Origin: Streptomyces stelliscabiei
Lineage (GTDB): Bacteria; Actinomycetota; Actinomycetes; Streptomycetales; Streptomycetaceae
Length of the DNA: 64,000 nucleotides
Assembly: GCF_014873495.1 (NCBI RefSeq)
Contig: NZ_JADBGF010000001.1
Span: 3,472,001 to 3,536,000, forward strand
Direction: 5' to 3'
Made by a program: the position numbers and the translations under genes. The stretch's first letter is position 1. The number at the start of each line of letters is the position of its first letter. Shown here piece by piece: positions 6,948-14,913 of this stretch. The notes under the pieces are model-generated. The model searched no databases. It had not been told where the DNA came from and was given only the letters and a program-made list of their open reading frames with translations.

Positions 6948-8520
6948 GGGTGCCCTCCAAGAGCCGCCGGCGCAGCTCCTTGCGGTCGGTCTTGCCGTTG
7001 GGGGTGAGCGGAAGGGCGTCCAGCACATGGCAGACGTCCGGCACCTTGGCGGCTTCGAGGCGGTCCCCCAGCCGGGCCAGCACCTGCTCCCCCTTCACGT
7101 CGGGGCTCTCGCCGACGACGAAGAGGACCATGTCGCGGTCGTCCTCCGGCACGAGCAGCGCCGCTTCCCGCACGCCGTCGATGTCGAGCACGGCGGCCTC
7201 GATCTCGACGGAGGTCATCCGCGAGCCGCGCCGCTTGAACAGGTCGTCCCGGCGGCCCTGGAAGTAGACGTGCCCGTCCTCGTCGAGGCGGCCGTAGTCA
7301 CCGGTGTGCAGGGTGACCGGGCCGCCGTCCGCGCCCGGCCGGAACCGCAGGGCGGTCTGCTCGGGGGAACGCCAGTAGCCGGCCATCAGGTGCGGGCCGC
7401 GCACCACGATCTCGCCGGTCTCCCCCGTCGGGAGCGGCCGTCCGTCGTCGTCGACGACGAGCACCTCGGTGCCGGGCAGCGCGGGCCCCACCGAGCCGGG
7501 GCGGGCCAGATCGCCGTCGGGTTCGAGGATGGTGATCCGCTTGCACTCGGTGGTGCCGTACATGGGCGCCACCGACGCGCCGGGGAACGTCTCCCGCAGC
7601 GTGGCGATGAGCGGGGCGTTGAGGGCGGCCCCGGTGTTGGTGAACAGGCGGATCCGGGTGGGCCGCTGGTCGCGGGAGGCGAGTTTGACGAGCAGTTCTC
7701 CCAGGGACGGCACGAGGGGCAGGACGGTCGCCCCGTGGTCCCGGGCGAAACCGAGCAGCCGGGCGTGGTCGGCGGGGCCCGACAGCAGCAGTTCGGCGCC
7801 CGCCAGCGCGCTGAGGAAGACCTGGTAGAGGCCGTAGTCGAAGGAGAGCGGGACGGCGGTGAGCACGATGTCGTCGGGCCGGTAGTTCAGCCGTGCCGCG
7901 ATGGCGCGGGCGGCGAACGCCACGGGCCCGTGCGGGCAGGCCACCCCCTTGGGCGCCGCGGTGCTGCCCGAGGTGTAGATGAGCAGGGCGAGCCGGTCGG
8001 CGGGTACCTCGGTCTGGGTACGGGCGGCCGGGTCGGCCGGACCGGACAGGTCCAGCTCGGAGACGGCGGCGACCGGCACCCCGGACGGCCAGCTCAGCCC
8101 GTCGGCACCGTCGCGCTCGGCGTCCTCGACGACGATCAGCGAGGGCTCGGAGTCGGCGAGCACCGACTGGAGGTGGAAGGCCTTCATGCCGGGGTTGATG
8201 GGCACCAGGACGGCACCGTGGCGCCAGGTTCCGTACAGCAGGGCGGTGAACTCGCGGCTGCTGCCGACGCGGGCCAGCACCCGGTCGCCGGGCTTGATGC
8301 CGTGGCCGTCCAGGATCCGGGCGAAGGAGTCGGCGGCGGCGTCGAGTTCGGCGTAGGTCCACATGCCGTAGCGGTCCCGCACGGCGGGGGCGTCGGGGTG
8401 CCGGGCGGCGGCGGCCGTCAGGAACACCTCGGCGGCGTTGTCGACCCGGGGGGCGGTCGCGGTCCCGACGGCGTCGTCGATCAGGGCCGAGGCGGGAAAG
8501 GAGGTCAGTGTGCTGGTCAC
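6937..8520 (-). CDS. AMP-forming acyl/aminoacyl ligase
   Basis: A 527-residue member of the ANL adenylating superfamily. The phosphate loop LIYTSGSTAAPKGVA is near residue 165. The A5-like MYGTTECK follows, then the A7 TGDYGRLDEDGHVYFQGRRD and the C-terminal lysine motif NGKTDRKEL. The start is the GTG at 8520; the frame is open further upstream only in the antisense of the KASIII gene. It overlaps KASIII by 4 nt and the decarboxylase-ACP by 11 nt, so the three are translationally coupled. The likely role is to activate an amino acid or other carboxylate and load it on the fused carrier, as BtrJ-type or exosortase-associated ligases do. The substrate cannot be read from the sequence by eye. 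Confidence 0.85.
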   Translation of the reverse strand: MTSTLTSFPASALIDDAVGTATAPRVDNAAEVFLTAAAARHPDAPAVRDRYGMWTYAELDAAADSFARILDGHGIKPGDRVLARVGSSREFTALLYGTWRHGAVLVPINPGMKAFHLQSVLADSEPSLIVVEDAERDGADGLSWPSGVPVAAVSELDLSGPADPAARTQTEVPADRLALLIYTSGSTAAPKGVACPHGPVAFAARAIAARLNYRPDDIVLTAVPLSFDYGLYQVFLSALAGAELLLSGPADHARLLGFARDHGATVLPLVPSLGELLVKLASRDQRPTRIRLFTNTGAALNAPLIATLRETFPGASVAPMYGTTECKRITILEPDGDLARPGSVGPALPGTEVLVVDDDGRPLPTGETGEIVVRGPHLMAGYWRSPEQTALRFRPGADGGPVTLHTGDYGRLDEDGHVYFQGRRDDLFKRRGSRMTSVEIEAAVLDIDGVREAALLVPEDDRDMVLFVVGESPDVKGEQVLARLGDRLEAAKVPDVCHVLDALPLTPNGKTDRKELRRRLLEGTHVH

Positions 8521-9575
8521 GACCGCGCCTCCTCGTCGTGCGCGGCGGGGTTCTGCCAGGCGGGTTCCTCGGTGATCTCCAGCACGGCGCAGGTGGAGGT
8601 GAACCCCGAACCGGCGCCGATCAGCAGGACCGTGTCGCCGACCCGCAGCAGCCCGCGCTCGGCGAGGTCGTCGAGCCCCGCGAACTGGTCGCCCGCGCCC
8701 AGGTGTCCGCTGCGCCGGGCGAACTCCCAGCTGGTGCGGTCCTCCGCCAGCCCCAGGACGGTGCCGGCCTGCCACTCCATCTTGCTGCGGCCGCTCGCCG
8801 GGATCACGGCCCAGGTGATGTCCTCGCGCTCCTTGCCGGCGTCGGCCAGCGCCGCGTCGACGGCGGCCACCGCCACGCCCACCAGACGCTGGGTGGCCTC
8901 GCGCAGGTTGCCGTGGTGCTGGAGGTAGTGACCGAGCCGCTCGGCGAGCCCGAGCGGCTTGTCGTCGGGCAGCGGGGTGAACCCGGGGCCGCGGGTGACC
9001 ACTTCCAGCGAGTTGTCGGCCCGGGTGGCGGTCGACAGCAGCTTGGCGAATCCGCCCTGGTTGGAGAGCAGCAGCGCGGTGCCGCCGTCGCCGTAGACGA
9101 TGCCGGCCTCGTCGCGCCAGCGGTCGATCAGCGGTTCGCCGAAGCGGTCCGCGGTGGTGAGCATCGCGGCGGTGGCACCGGGCGTGGTGGCCAGGTGGCG
9201 GGCGGCCAGCTCCATGGCGCCCGTCCCGGCGTTGCACTCCTGCTTGAGCTCGAACGCGGGGACGTCCCTGCCGAGCGCCTTGTCCGCGACGTACGAGGCC
9301 ACCGGCCACAGGGTCTGCCCCTGGAACCAGACGTAGCTGTGCAGCAGCAGGCTCACGGTCTCCGGGTCCAGCCCGGACCGCTTGAGTGCCGTGGTGGCCG
9401 CCTGCACGGCCATGTCGGGCGGTGCGACGTCCTCGTCGGCCACCCGGATGGACAGCAGGGCGTCGGCCTCGAACTGCTCGGGGTCGTACCTGCCCGCTTC
9501 CACAGCCGCACGTGTCGGATACGGCTCCGGGAGCCAGGATCCCGTGGCCGCCACGTAAACGCTTTCCCAGCGCAT
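8517..9575 (-). CDS. KASIII-like acyltransferase (ChlB3/CerJ/DpsC-type)
   Basis: A 352-residue thiolase-fold protein. The nucleophile is Cys113 in LKQECNAGTGAMEL. The canonical KASIII histidine motif (PHQAN) is replaced by VIPASGRSKM near residue 258, and the usual GNT asparagine by GHLGAGD (His290, Asp294). This Cys-His-Asp arrangement is the hallmark, as I recall it, of KASIII homologues that transfer an acyl group between carriers or to a hydroxyl (ChlB3, CerJ) instead of condensing with malonate. The ATG at 9575 follows GGGAGGA. It is the first gene of the leftward ligase/decarboxylase-ACP operon, so it probably moves the decarboxylated acyl group to its acceptor. A SARP-like box lies upstream at 9659. 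Confidence 0.8.
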   Translation of the reverse strand: MRWESVYVAATGSWLPEPYPTRAAVEAGRYDPEQFEADALLSIRVADEDVAPPDMAVQAATTALKRSGLDPETVSLLLHSYVWFQGQTLWPVASYVADKALGRDVPAFELKQECNAGTGAMELAARHLATTPGATAAMLTTADRFGEPLIDRWRDEAGIVYGDGGTALLLSNQGGFAKLLSTATRADNSLEVVTRGPGFTPLPDDKPLGLAERLGHYLQHHGNLREATQRLVGVAVAAVDAALADAGKEREDITWAVIPASGRSKMEWQAGTVLGLAEDRTSWEFARRSGHLGAGDQFAGLDDLAERGLLRVGDTVLLIGAGSGFTSTCAVLEITEEPAWQNPAAHDEEARS

Positions 9576-9658
9576 GGTCCTCCCATCATCGGTGGCTGAT
9601 CTCTCGGCGTCGTGTCGTGTCAGGAGATGAGCCCTCAGGCGGATCGTGTGGGTGACGG

Positions 9659-9675
9659 CTTTGGCCCGGCTAAAG
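9659..9675. promoter_or_regulatory. Putative SARP box, site 2 (divergent KASIII / MFS region)
   Basis: CTTTGGCCCGGCTAAAG lies between the divergent KASIII (start 9575) and DHA2 transporter (start 9794) genes. It is nearly palindromic and could serve both. It aligns base for base with the elements at 28871 and 13387 over most positions. Confidence 0.55.
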
Positions 9676-9793
9676 AAGGAGACCGCCGGGGCCCCTGGCG
9701 TGCGGGCGCAAGTGCGGCTTCAGCGACCCCGCCCAGGCTCGGGGCGCGTGACGTTCGGAACGCCGCGTTCAGGCCGCCGAAAGGAGCCGGCAC

Positions 9794-11350
9794 ATGCACA
9801 GGACCGAGGGGGACGGCGCACACCCCAGGCGGTGGTGGATGCTCGGGATACTGTCCCTGGCGTTGTTCGCCATCGTGCTGAACAACGGGCTGCTCAATGT
9901 GGCGATACCGGTGCTGATGCGCGATCTGGGCGCGGACATCGGGCAGGCCCAGTGGATCGTCGACAGCTACGCCCTGGCCTTCGCCGGCGTCCTGCTGACC
10001 GCGGGGGCGGTGGCCGACCGGTTCGGCCGCAAGCGGGCCACGCTCGGCGGCGCGGCGGTCTTCGGGGCCGGCTCCCTGATCGCGCTCGGCGCGGACACCC
10101 CCGGCCAGCTGATGACGGCACGGGTCGTGATGGGCCTGGGCGCCGCCTTCATCATGCCCGGCACGCTCGCCCTCATCGTCGACGTCTTCCCGGAGAGCGA
10201 GCGGGCCCGGGCGATCGGGGTGTGGAGCGGGGTCTCCGCCCTGGGGGTGGCGGCCGGCCCGGTGGTCGGCGGTGCCCTGGTCGGCCACTTCTGGTGGGGG
10301 TCGATCTTCCTGGTCAACCTGGTGCCGGTGGCCGTGGTCCTGGTCGGCGGGGCGCTGCTGCTGCGCGAGTCCGCCGACCGGGCGCCGCGGCCACCCGACC
10401 CGGTCGGCGCGCTGCTCGGCACCGCCGCCATGGCGGGGCTGGTGTTCGGCGTCATCCAGACCTCGGGGCACGCGCTCGCCTCGCTGCCCGTGGCCGGCGG
10501 ACTGACCGTGCCCGCCGCGGCGGGCACCGCGTTCGTGGTGTGGGAGCGGCGGCACCCGCATCCGATGCTCGACACGGACCTGCTGCGCCGACCGGCGTTC
10601 ATCGGGGCGAGCGCGAGCATTCTGCTCCTGATGCTGGGGCTGGCCGGCACCCTGTTCGTGCTCACCCAGCGGCTTCAGTTCGTGCTGGGGTACACCCCGC
10701 TGCGCTCGGGGCTGGCCGTGATGCCGGTGGCCCTCGCGGTGGTGCTGGGCACGCTGTTGTGTCCGGCGCTGGACCGGCGGGCCGGGGCGCGGGGCTGTGT
10801 GGCCGTGGGCCTGTCGGCCGCCGCGTGCGGTGTGCTGGTGCTGGGGCAGTGGGGCGAGGGGTATCCGCCGGTGTTCGCGGGTCTGGTGCTCATCGGAGTG
10901 GGCTTCGGTCTGTCCATGGCCCCCACCACCCACGTGGTGATGTCCCTGGTGCCCCCGGAGCGGTCGGGGTCCACCGCCTCCCTGGACATGACCATGCAGG
11001 AGCTGGGCACCGCCCTGGGGGTGGCCGTGGTGGGCAGCGTGCTCGCCGGCCGTTACGCCGACGCCCTGGCGGGCGCGCCCGGGACCGTGGGCGAGACCCT
11101 GCGCGCGGCCGAGCGGACCGGGGGCGAGGCCGGGCACGTCCTGGCCGCCGCCGCCCGCCGGGCCTTCGACGACGCGGCGGCGGCGGGGCTCGGTGTCGCG
11201 GCGGCGGCCGTCGCCTGCGGTGCGGTGGTCGCCGCGCTGCTGCTGCCGGGGCGGGCGGGTGCCGAGGCGGCCGTCGCGCCGTCGACCGCCGGCCCCCGTG
11301 AGACGGAACCGTCCCCTGCCCACCCGGGCGCCGCCCGCCCCCGAGCCTGA
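9794..11350 (+). CDS. DHA2-family MFS drug exporter (EmrB/QacA type)
   Basis: A 518-residue protein with about 14 hydrophobic segments, the size and layout of DHA2 exporters. RFGRKRATLGGAAVFGAGS follows TM2. GAAFIMPGTLALIVDVFP is in TM4, and GVWSGVSALGVAAGPVVGG in TM5 is the antiporter motif C of drug:H+ antiporters. The ATG at 9794 follows AAAGGAG with 7 nt spacing. It heads a rightward unit with an SRPBCC protein and a small membrane protein. The likely role is export of, and self-protection from, the cluster product. The C-terminal tail (about 35 residues, charged and Pro/Ala-rich) is cytoplasmic. Confidence 0.85.
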   Translation: MHRTEGDGAHPRRWWMLGILSLALFAIVLNNGLLNVAIPVLMRDLGADIGQAQWIVDSYALAFAGVLLTAGAVADRFGRKRATLGGAAVFGAGSLIALGADTPGQLMTARVVMGLGAAFIMPGTLALIVDVFPESERARAIGVWSGVSALGVAAGPVVGGALVGHFWWGSIFLVNLVPVAVVLVGGALLLRESADRAPRPPDPVGALLGTAAMAGLVFGVIQTSGHALASLPVAGGLTVPAAAGTAFVVWERRHPHPMLDTDLLRRPAFIGASASILLLMLGLAGTLFVLTQRLQFVLGYTPLRSGLAVMPVALAVVLGTLLCPALDRRAGARGCVAVGLSAAACGVLVLGQWGEGYPPVFAGLVLIGVGFGLSMAPTTHVVMSLVPPERSGSTASLDMTMQELGTALGVAVVGSVLAGRYADALAGAPGTVGETLRAAERTGGEAGHVLAAAARRAFDDAAAAGLGVAAAAVACGAVVAALLLPGRAGAEAAVAPSTAGPRETEPSPAHPGAARPRA

Positions 11351-11489
11351 GCGCGTGCCGTACCCGTACGGCCGTGACGGCGACCGCTTCAGCGATTCTC
11401 CAGCGGCGGGGGCGACGCTGGAGACCTGGTCGTCCCGTGCCCCGTTCGCGTGGCGCCGGCACCACGAACAGCATGAGGAGATTCACCAG

Positions 11490-12017
11490 ATGACCGTTCA
11501 GCAACGCTCGTTCCTGGGCAGAGCCCTGTATGTCGGCCCGTCACTGCGGACCCTGCACGAGCAGTACGCCAAGCACGGGACCGTCGACGCCGGTGCGCCC
11601 GTTCTCGCGTCCTGCGAAGTCACTGTCCGAGCCCCGTCGTCGGAGGTGTGGGAACTGCTGGCCGACATCGCTCGATGGCCCTCCTGGGTACCGGGGGTCC
11701 GGGAGGCGCGCCCCGACGGCGAACCCGCGCCGGACGTACCGTTCCGCTGGGTGCTGAACGGCATGCGCGTCAAGTCCACGCTGGCCGTGGTCCGGCCGGG
11801 CTCCGAGCTGTCGTGGACCGGCACGCTCGCCGGGACCCGCGGAGTGCATCGCTTCCTGCTGGAGCCGGCGCACGGCGGCACCCGTGTGCGGTCCGAGGAG
11901 TCGATCGGCGGTCCGCTGGCGGGCCTGCTCTACAGCAGCGACAAACTGCGGGCCGTCCTGGCCGACTGGACCGCGGCCCTCAAGTCCCAGGCGGAGAAGG
12001 CGGGATCGACTCGATGA
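11490..12017 (+). CDS. SRPBCC (START-like) family protein
   Basis: A 175-residue protein with a polyketide-cyclase/dehydrase-like helix-grip fold. The core begins near residue 35 with CEVTVRAPSSEVWELLAD and continues with WPSWVPGVREA, W-T-G-T-L-A-G and a C-terminal amphipathic helix. The ATG at 11490 has GAGGAG 9 nt upstream; an open frame runs earlier but overlaps the MFS gene out of phase. Proteins of this fold bind hydrophobic ligands or act as cyclases, and this size alone does not tell which. The next gene overlaps by 4 nt (ATGA), so the two are co-translated. Confidence 0.75.
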   Translation: MTVQQRSFLGRALYVGPSLRTLHEQYAKHGTVDAGAPVLASCEVTVRAPSSEVWELLADIARWPSWVPGVREARPDGEPAPDVPFRWVLNGMRVKSTLAVVRPGSELSWTGTLAGTRGVHRFLLEPAHGGTRVRSEESIGGPLAGLLYSSDKLRAVLADWTAALKSQAEKAGSTR

Positions 12018-12394
12018 CCATCGCACTGGCCTACAACCCGTTCTTCCTCGCCCTGCGGTTCCTGCTGGAGGTGTTCGCGCTGGGCTGCTACGCCGTGTGG
12101 GGCTGGCGCGCGGTCCCGGGGCCGCTGCGTTTCGTCGCCGCGATCGCCGTCCCCGTGGCGATGGCGATGCTGTGGGGCAACTTCGCCACCGCCGGCGACG
12201 AGGCCCGGTCGGGGGAGACCACCTTCGACACCCCCGGTCCGCTGCGGCTGCTGCTGGAACTCGCCGTGCTCGGCGGGGCCTGGGCCGCGCTGCGGCACAT
12301 CGGAGCCCTGCAGGTGGCCAAGTACTACCTGATCGTGCTGGTGGTCTACCACGTCTGCGCGTACGACAGGATCTGGTGGCTGCTGCGGCACTGA
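12014..12394 (+). CDS. Small four-helix membrane protein (YrdB/DUF2568-like)
   Basis: A 126-residue protein with four hydrophobic stretches (FLALRFLLEVFALGCYAVWG, then LRFVAAIAVPVAMAMLWG, LLLELAVLGGAWAALRHIG and YYLIVLVVYHVCAYD). The pattern and the conserved middle (WGNFATAGD...) recall the DUF2568/YrdB family of small integral membrane proteins with unknown function. The ATG at 12014 overlaps the TGA of the SRPBCC gene, indicating coupled translation. Its place behind an exporter and a START-like protein suggests a membrane-associated role in export or resistance, which is inference. An 18-bp hairpin follows. Confidence 0.7.
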   Translation: MTIALAYNPFFLALRFLLEVFALGCYAVWGWRAVPGPLRFVAAIAVPVAMAMLWGNFATAGDEARSGETTFDTPGPLRLLLELAVLGGAWAALRHIGALQVAKYYLIVLVVYHVCAYDRIWWLLRH

Positions 12395-12442
12395 CCGGAT
12401 CGCACGAGGGCCCGGCGCACCCGGCCGCTCCTCCCCGAACGT

Positions 12443-12484
12443 CGGCGGGCCGTCCGCTCCGATCCCGGAGCGGACGGCCCGCCG
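12443..12484. terminator. Bidirectional terminator, 18-bp perfect stem
   Basis: Arms 12443-12460 and 12467-12484 pair perfectly around the loop GATCCC. They lie between the convergent small-membrane-protein and thioesterase genes. Confidence 0.8.
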
Positions 12485-12501
12485 GTCGTGTGCGCGGTGC
12501 G

Positions 12502-13308
12502 TCAGACGCCGACCGTCTGAGGGGTCGCCACGAAGTCGCGGCCGCCCACACCGGTGCGGTGGACGGTCTCGTAGCGTCGCAGCGCCTCGCAGAGCCGGTC
12601 GAGGAAGGCGCTCTCCTGTTCCCTGATGTAGAAGTGGCCGCCCGGAATCACGACGGTCTCGCAGTCCTCGGTGGAGTACCGGGACCACTCCCGTACCTCC
12701 GGGACCGTCACCAGGCGGTCGTCGGCCCCGGCGAAGGTGTGCAGCGGAATCGGCAGCGGGGTACGGTCCACGCTCCCGGCGCCCTCGCAGAGCATCAGGT
12801 CGCCCCTGACGACGGGCAGCAGCGCCGCCAGCCACTCGGGCCGGTCCAGCAGCACCCGCGGCAGGCCCCCCAACGCGGCCAGCCCGCGCATGAGTTCCGC
12901 GTCGTCCGCCACGTAGCCGTGGGTGAGGGGCGGGGCGGGCAGGTGCGGGGCGCGGTGGGCCCCGAGGAGGAGCGCGAGGGGGAGCCGTTCGCCGCGGGCC
13001 CGGCGGTGCTGGGCCAGGGCGAAGGCGACGAGCGCCCCCATGCTGTGCCCGAACAGCACGTGCGGGTGGTCGAGTTCCTCGCCGAGCTCCCGGTCCAGGT
13101 CCGCCACGAGCGCGGGGAGATCGGTGAAGCGCGGCTCCGTCATCCGGCCCTCACGGCCGGGCAGTTGCACCGGCAGCACCTCGACCCCGGTTCCCAGCCG
13201 GCGCTGCCACCCGGCGTAGGCGGAGGCGCCCCCGCCCGCGTAGGGGAAGCAGAACATGCGCAGGCGACCGTCGTGGCGTGGACCACCGCGTCTCAGATAT
13301 CGCGTCAT
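12502..13308 (-). CDS. Type II thioesterase
   Basis: A 268-residue alpha/beta hydrolase of the external editing thioesterase family. The N-terminal FCFPYAGGGASAY supplies the oxyanion hole, the nucleophile elbow is GHSMGAL (Ser89), the acid is in FAGADDRLV, and the histidine is in IPGGHFYI. These match GrsT/RifR-type enzymes that clear stalled or wrong acyl groups from carrier proteins. The start is the ATG at 13308 with GAGAGGA upstream. It would service the several carriers of this region (5322, 41657, 46128 and the PKS module). A SARP-like element at 13387 lies 80 nt upstream, and the gene ends against the 12443 terminator. Confidence 0.9.
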   Translation of the reverse strand: MTRYLRRGGPRHDGRLRMFCFPYAGGGASAYAGWQRRLGTGVEVLPVQLPGREGRMTEPRFTDLPALVADLDRELGEELDHPHVLFGHSMGALVAFALAQHRRARGERLPLALLLGAHRAPHLPAPPLTHGYVADDAELMRGLAALGGLPRVLLDRPEWLAALLPVVRGDLMLCEGAGSVDRTPLPIPLHTFAGADDRLVTVPEVREWSRYSTEDCETVVIPGGHFYIREQESAFLDRLCEALRRYETVHRTGVGGRDFVATPQTVGV

Positions 13309-13386
13309 AGTGACCGGAACTCCTCTCGTTGCGCGGTGGCCACCAGGTGGCCGGTACCCGCCGTACCCACAGCGTCGGGAGCGGCG

Positions 13387-13403
13387 CTTAAGGGCCGCCA
13401 AAC
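13387..13403 (-). promoter_or_regulatory. Putative SARP box, site 3 (upstream of thioesterase)
   Basis: On the minus strand it reads GTTTGGCGGCCCTTAAG, with half-sites TTTGG and TTAAG 11 bp apart, 80 nt before the thioesterase start. Confidence 0.5.
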
Positions 13404-13429
13404 GCCCAGGGCGCGGAGAGGAAGGCTCC

Positions 13430-13454
13430 AGCCCCGCCTCGGAGAGGCGGGGCT
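13430..13454 (-). terminator. Hairpin terminator of the SARP gene
   Basis: A 10-bp stem (AGCCCCGCCT with AGGCGGGGCT) around CGGAG, starting at the stop codon of the leftward SARP gene. Confidence 0.6.
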
Positions 13455-14290
13455 CAGACCGAGGCGGGCGTGAGCGGTACGACGCGCAGTCCGTCGCCGG
13501 CGGACACGGCCGGATCCGGTGACTCCAGGACGGGGTCGGCCCGCAGGATCGCCTGGTGCAGCCGCTGCAGCCGCGTCGACGGCTCCAGCGCGAGTTCCCG
13601 GATCAGGCACTGGCGCAGCCGCTGGTAGATGCCGAGGGCGTGGGAGGGCCGGCCGGAGCGGTAGAGCGCGAGCATCAGCTGCGCGTGCACGGTCTCGTGC
13701 AGCGGGTGCTGGGCGGCCAGCGCGGTCAGCTCCCCGAGCAGCGCGGCGTGCCGGCCGAGCCGCATGTCGGCTTCGATCCTGGCGTCCAGCGCGCCCAGTC
13801 TGGTCTCCTCCAGCCGTACCGTCTCGACCTCCAGCGCCCGGCCGATCTGCACATCGGCCAGGGCGGGTCCCCGCCACAGCGCCAGCGCCTGGTGCAGCAG
13901 CGCGGACGCCTCCCGGGCGGCGCCCTCGCGCAGCGCCGTCTGCCCGGCCACGGACAGCCGCTGGAACTGCGTGGCGTCGTCGGGCCCGGCCACGTCCAGC
14001 GCGTAGCCGCCGTAGCGCGTGCACAGGATGTCCTTCGGCCCGCGTACCGCGGTCGGGCCCAGCACCGTGCCCAGCCTGCGGCGCAGTTGCCGTATATAGG
14101 TCTGGAGGGTGGCGGGCGCGGTGCGCGGCGGGGCGTCCCCCCAGAGTTCGTCGAGCAGGGTGGACACGGTCACGACCTGGCCGGCGTGCAGGGCCAGCAG
14201 GGCGAGCACCTGACGGGGCTTGGCCGCGCTGGGCACCACGGACGTGTGGTCGAGCTGGGCGACGAGCGGCCCCAGGACCCGGATCTCCAT
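13454..14290 (-). CDS. SARP family transcriptional activator (small, DnrI/ActII-4-like)
   Basis: A 278-residue regulator. An OmpR-type winged helix occupies residues 1 to about 100 (MEIRVLGPLVAQLD, then SAAKPRQVLALLALHAGQVV, LLDELWGD, ATLQTYIRQLRRRLG, and the GGYALDV wing). A bacterial transcriptional activation domain of helical repeats follows (ALALWRGPAL, EARIEADMRLGRH, HETVHAQLMLALYRSGR). The length matches pathway-specific SARPs with no ATPase domain. The ATG at 14290 has GGAGGGA 8 nt upstream. It is divergent from the YcaO operon. SARPs bind 11-bp-phased heptamers near promoters, and the recurring 17-base element of this window is a good candidate target. Which of the two SARPs here binds it is unknown. 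Confidence 0.9.
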   Translation of the reverse strand: MEIRVLGPLVAQLDHTSVVPSAAKPRQVLALLALHAGQVVTVSTLLDELWGDAPPRTAPATLQTYIRQLRRRLGTVLGPTAVRGPKDILCTRYGGYALDVAGPDDATQFQRLSVAGQTALREGAAREASALLHQALALWRGPALADVQIGRALEVETVRLEETRLGALDARIEADMRLGRHAALLGELTALAAQHPLHETVHAQLMLALYRSGRPSHALGIYQRLRQCLIRELALEPSTRLQRLHQAILRADPVLESPDPAVSAGDGLRVVPLTPASV

Positions 14291-14307
14291 ATGTGGACTC
14301 CCTCCAG

Positions 14308-14333
14308 CCAAAACCGCTCGGGATGCGTTTCGG
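14308..14333. promoter_or_regulatory. Imperfect inverted repeat in the SARP/precursor divergent promoter region
   Basis: CCAAAAC (14308-14314) and GTTTCGG (14327-14333) form an inverted repeat with one mismatch in the 125-nt region between SARP and precursor starts. It does not fit the 17-base element seen elsewhere. It may be an operator specific to this operon. Confidence 0.3.
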
Positions 14334-14415
14334 GGCTCTCCACAGTGGCATGGCGGCCCGCGCCGTCCCAGTGATCGCTTCATCGCTCACGCGTGAATTA
14401 CCGAGGAGGTGACCC

Positions 14416-14913
14416 ATGACGAATTCACACGTGAGGCATGAACGGAACACTGTCGGTGACGACCCTCGTCCCCGAAGAATCCTGTCTGCCGGTCCGACCA
14501 CGGCGACGTCCGATCCACCACACACAGGTTCAACGGAGGGCAACGTGCACGAAGGCGTTATTTCCACTCTCGACGGTGCGTGCGACATGGACCAGGCCGT
14601 GGGTCTCGACCGCACCCCCGCCCAGGAACTGCGCTTCATGGAGCTGGTCGCACAGGCGTGGCTGGAGCCCGAGCTTTCGCGCCGCTACCAGGTGGACGCC
14701 CGTTCGGTGCTCGACGAGTTCGGCGTCACGCTGGCCCAGGGAGAGCAGCCTCCCGCGCTGCCCGAGAACCCGGCGTGCGAGCTGACCATCGAGGAACTCT
14801 CGCGGCCGGCGAGCGCCCACGCGTTCCTCTGCTTCTGCCTGTCGCCCGACAACCCGATCCCGGCCCACCAGTTCACGGGCGCGGGGGCCGGGAGCCGGGC
14901 GGTCGTGCGGTGA
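14416..14913 (+). CDS. RiPP (TOMM/linear azole) precursor peptide with NHLP-type leader
   Basis: If read from the ATG at 14416 it has 165 residues. AGGAGGTGA, a full anti-16S match, lies just upstream. A GTG at 14545 (GGAGGG before it) or an ATG at 14587 would shorten it to 123 or 109 residues, and codon bias becomes typical only from about 14585. Residues 68-128 resemble the nitrile-hydratase-like leader of TOMM precursors: ELRFMELVAQAWLEPELSRR, then DARSVLDEFGVTL and CELTIEELS. The tail after about residue 130 holds Cys139, Cys141 (FLCFCLS), Ser143 and Thr154, which are candidates for azole formation. The stop overlaps the YcaO gene by 4 nt. Assignment rests on leader resemblance and position; cleavage site and product are not known. 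Confidence 0.7.
   Translation: MTNSHVRHERNTVGDDPRPRRILSAGPTTATSDPPHTGSTEGNVHEGVISTLDGACDMDQAVGLDRTPAQELRFMELVAQAWLEPELSRRYQVDARSVLDEFGVTLAQGEQPPALPENPACELTIEELSRPASAHAFLCFCLSPDNPIPAHQFTGAGAGSRAVVR

Noticed and set aside
14438..14785. Alternative frame across the precursor starting MNGTLSVTT
   Set aside because: It has no good ribosome site and ends inside the precursor; the precursor frame has the leader signature and couples to YcaO. An upstream short peptide cannot be fully excluded.
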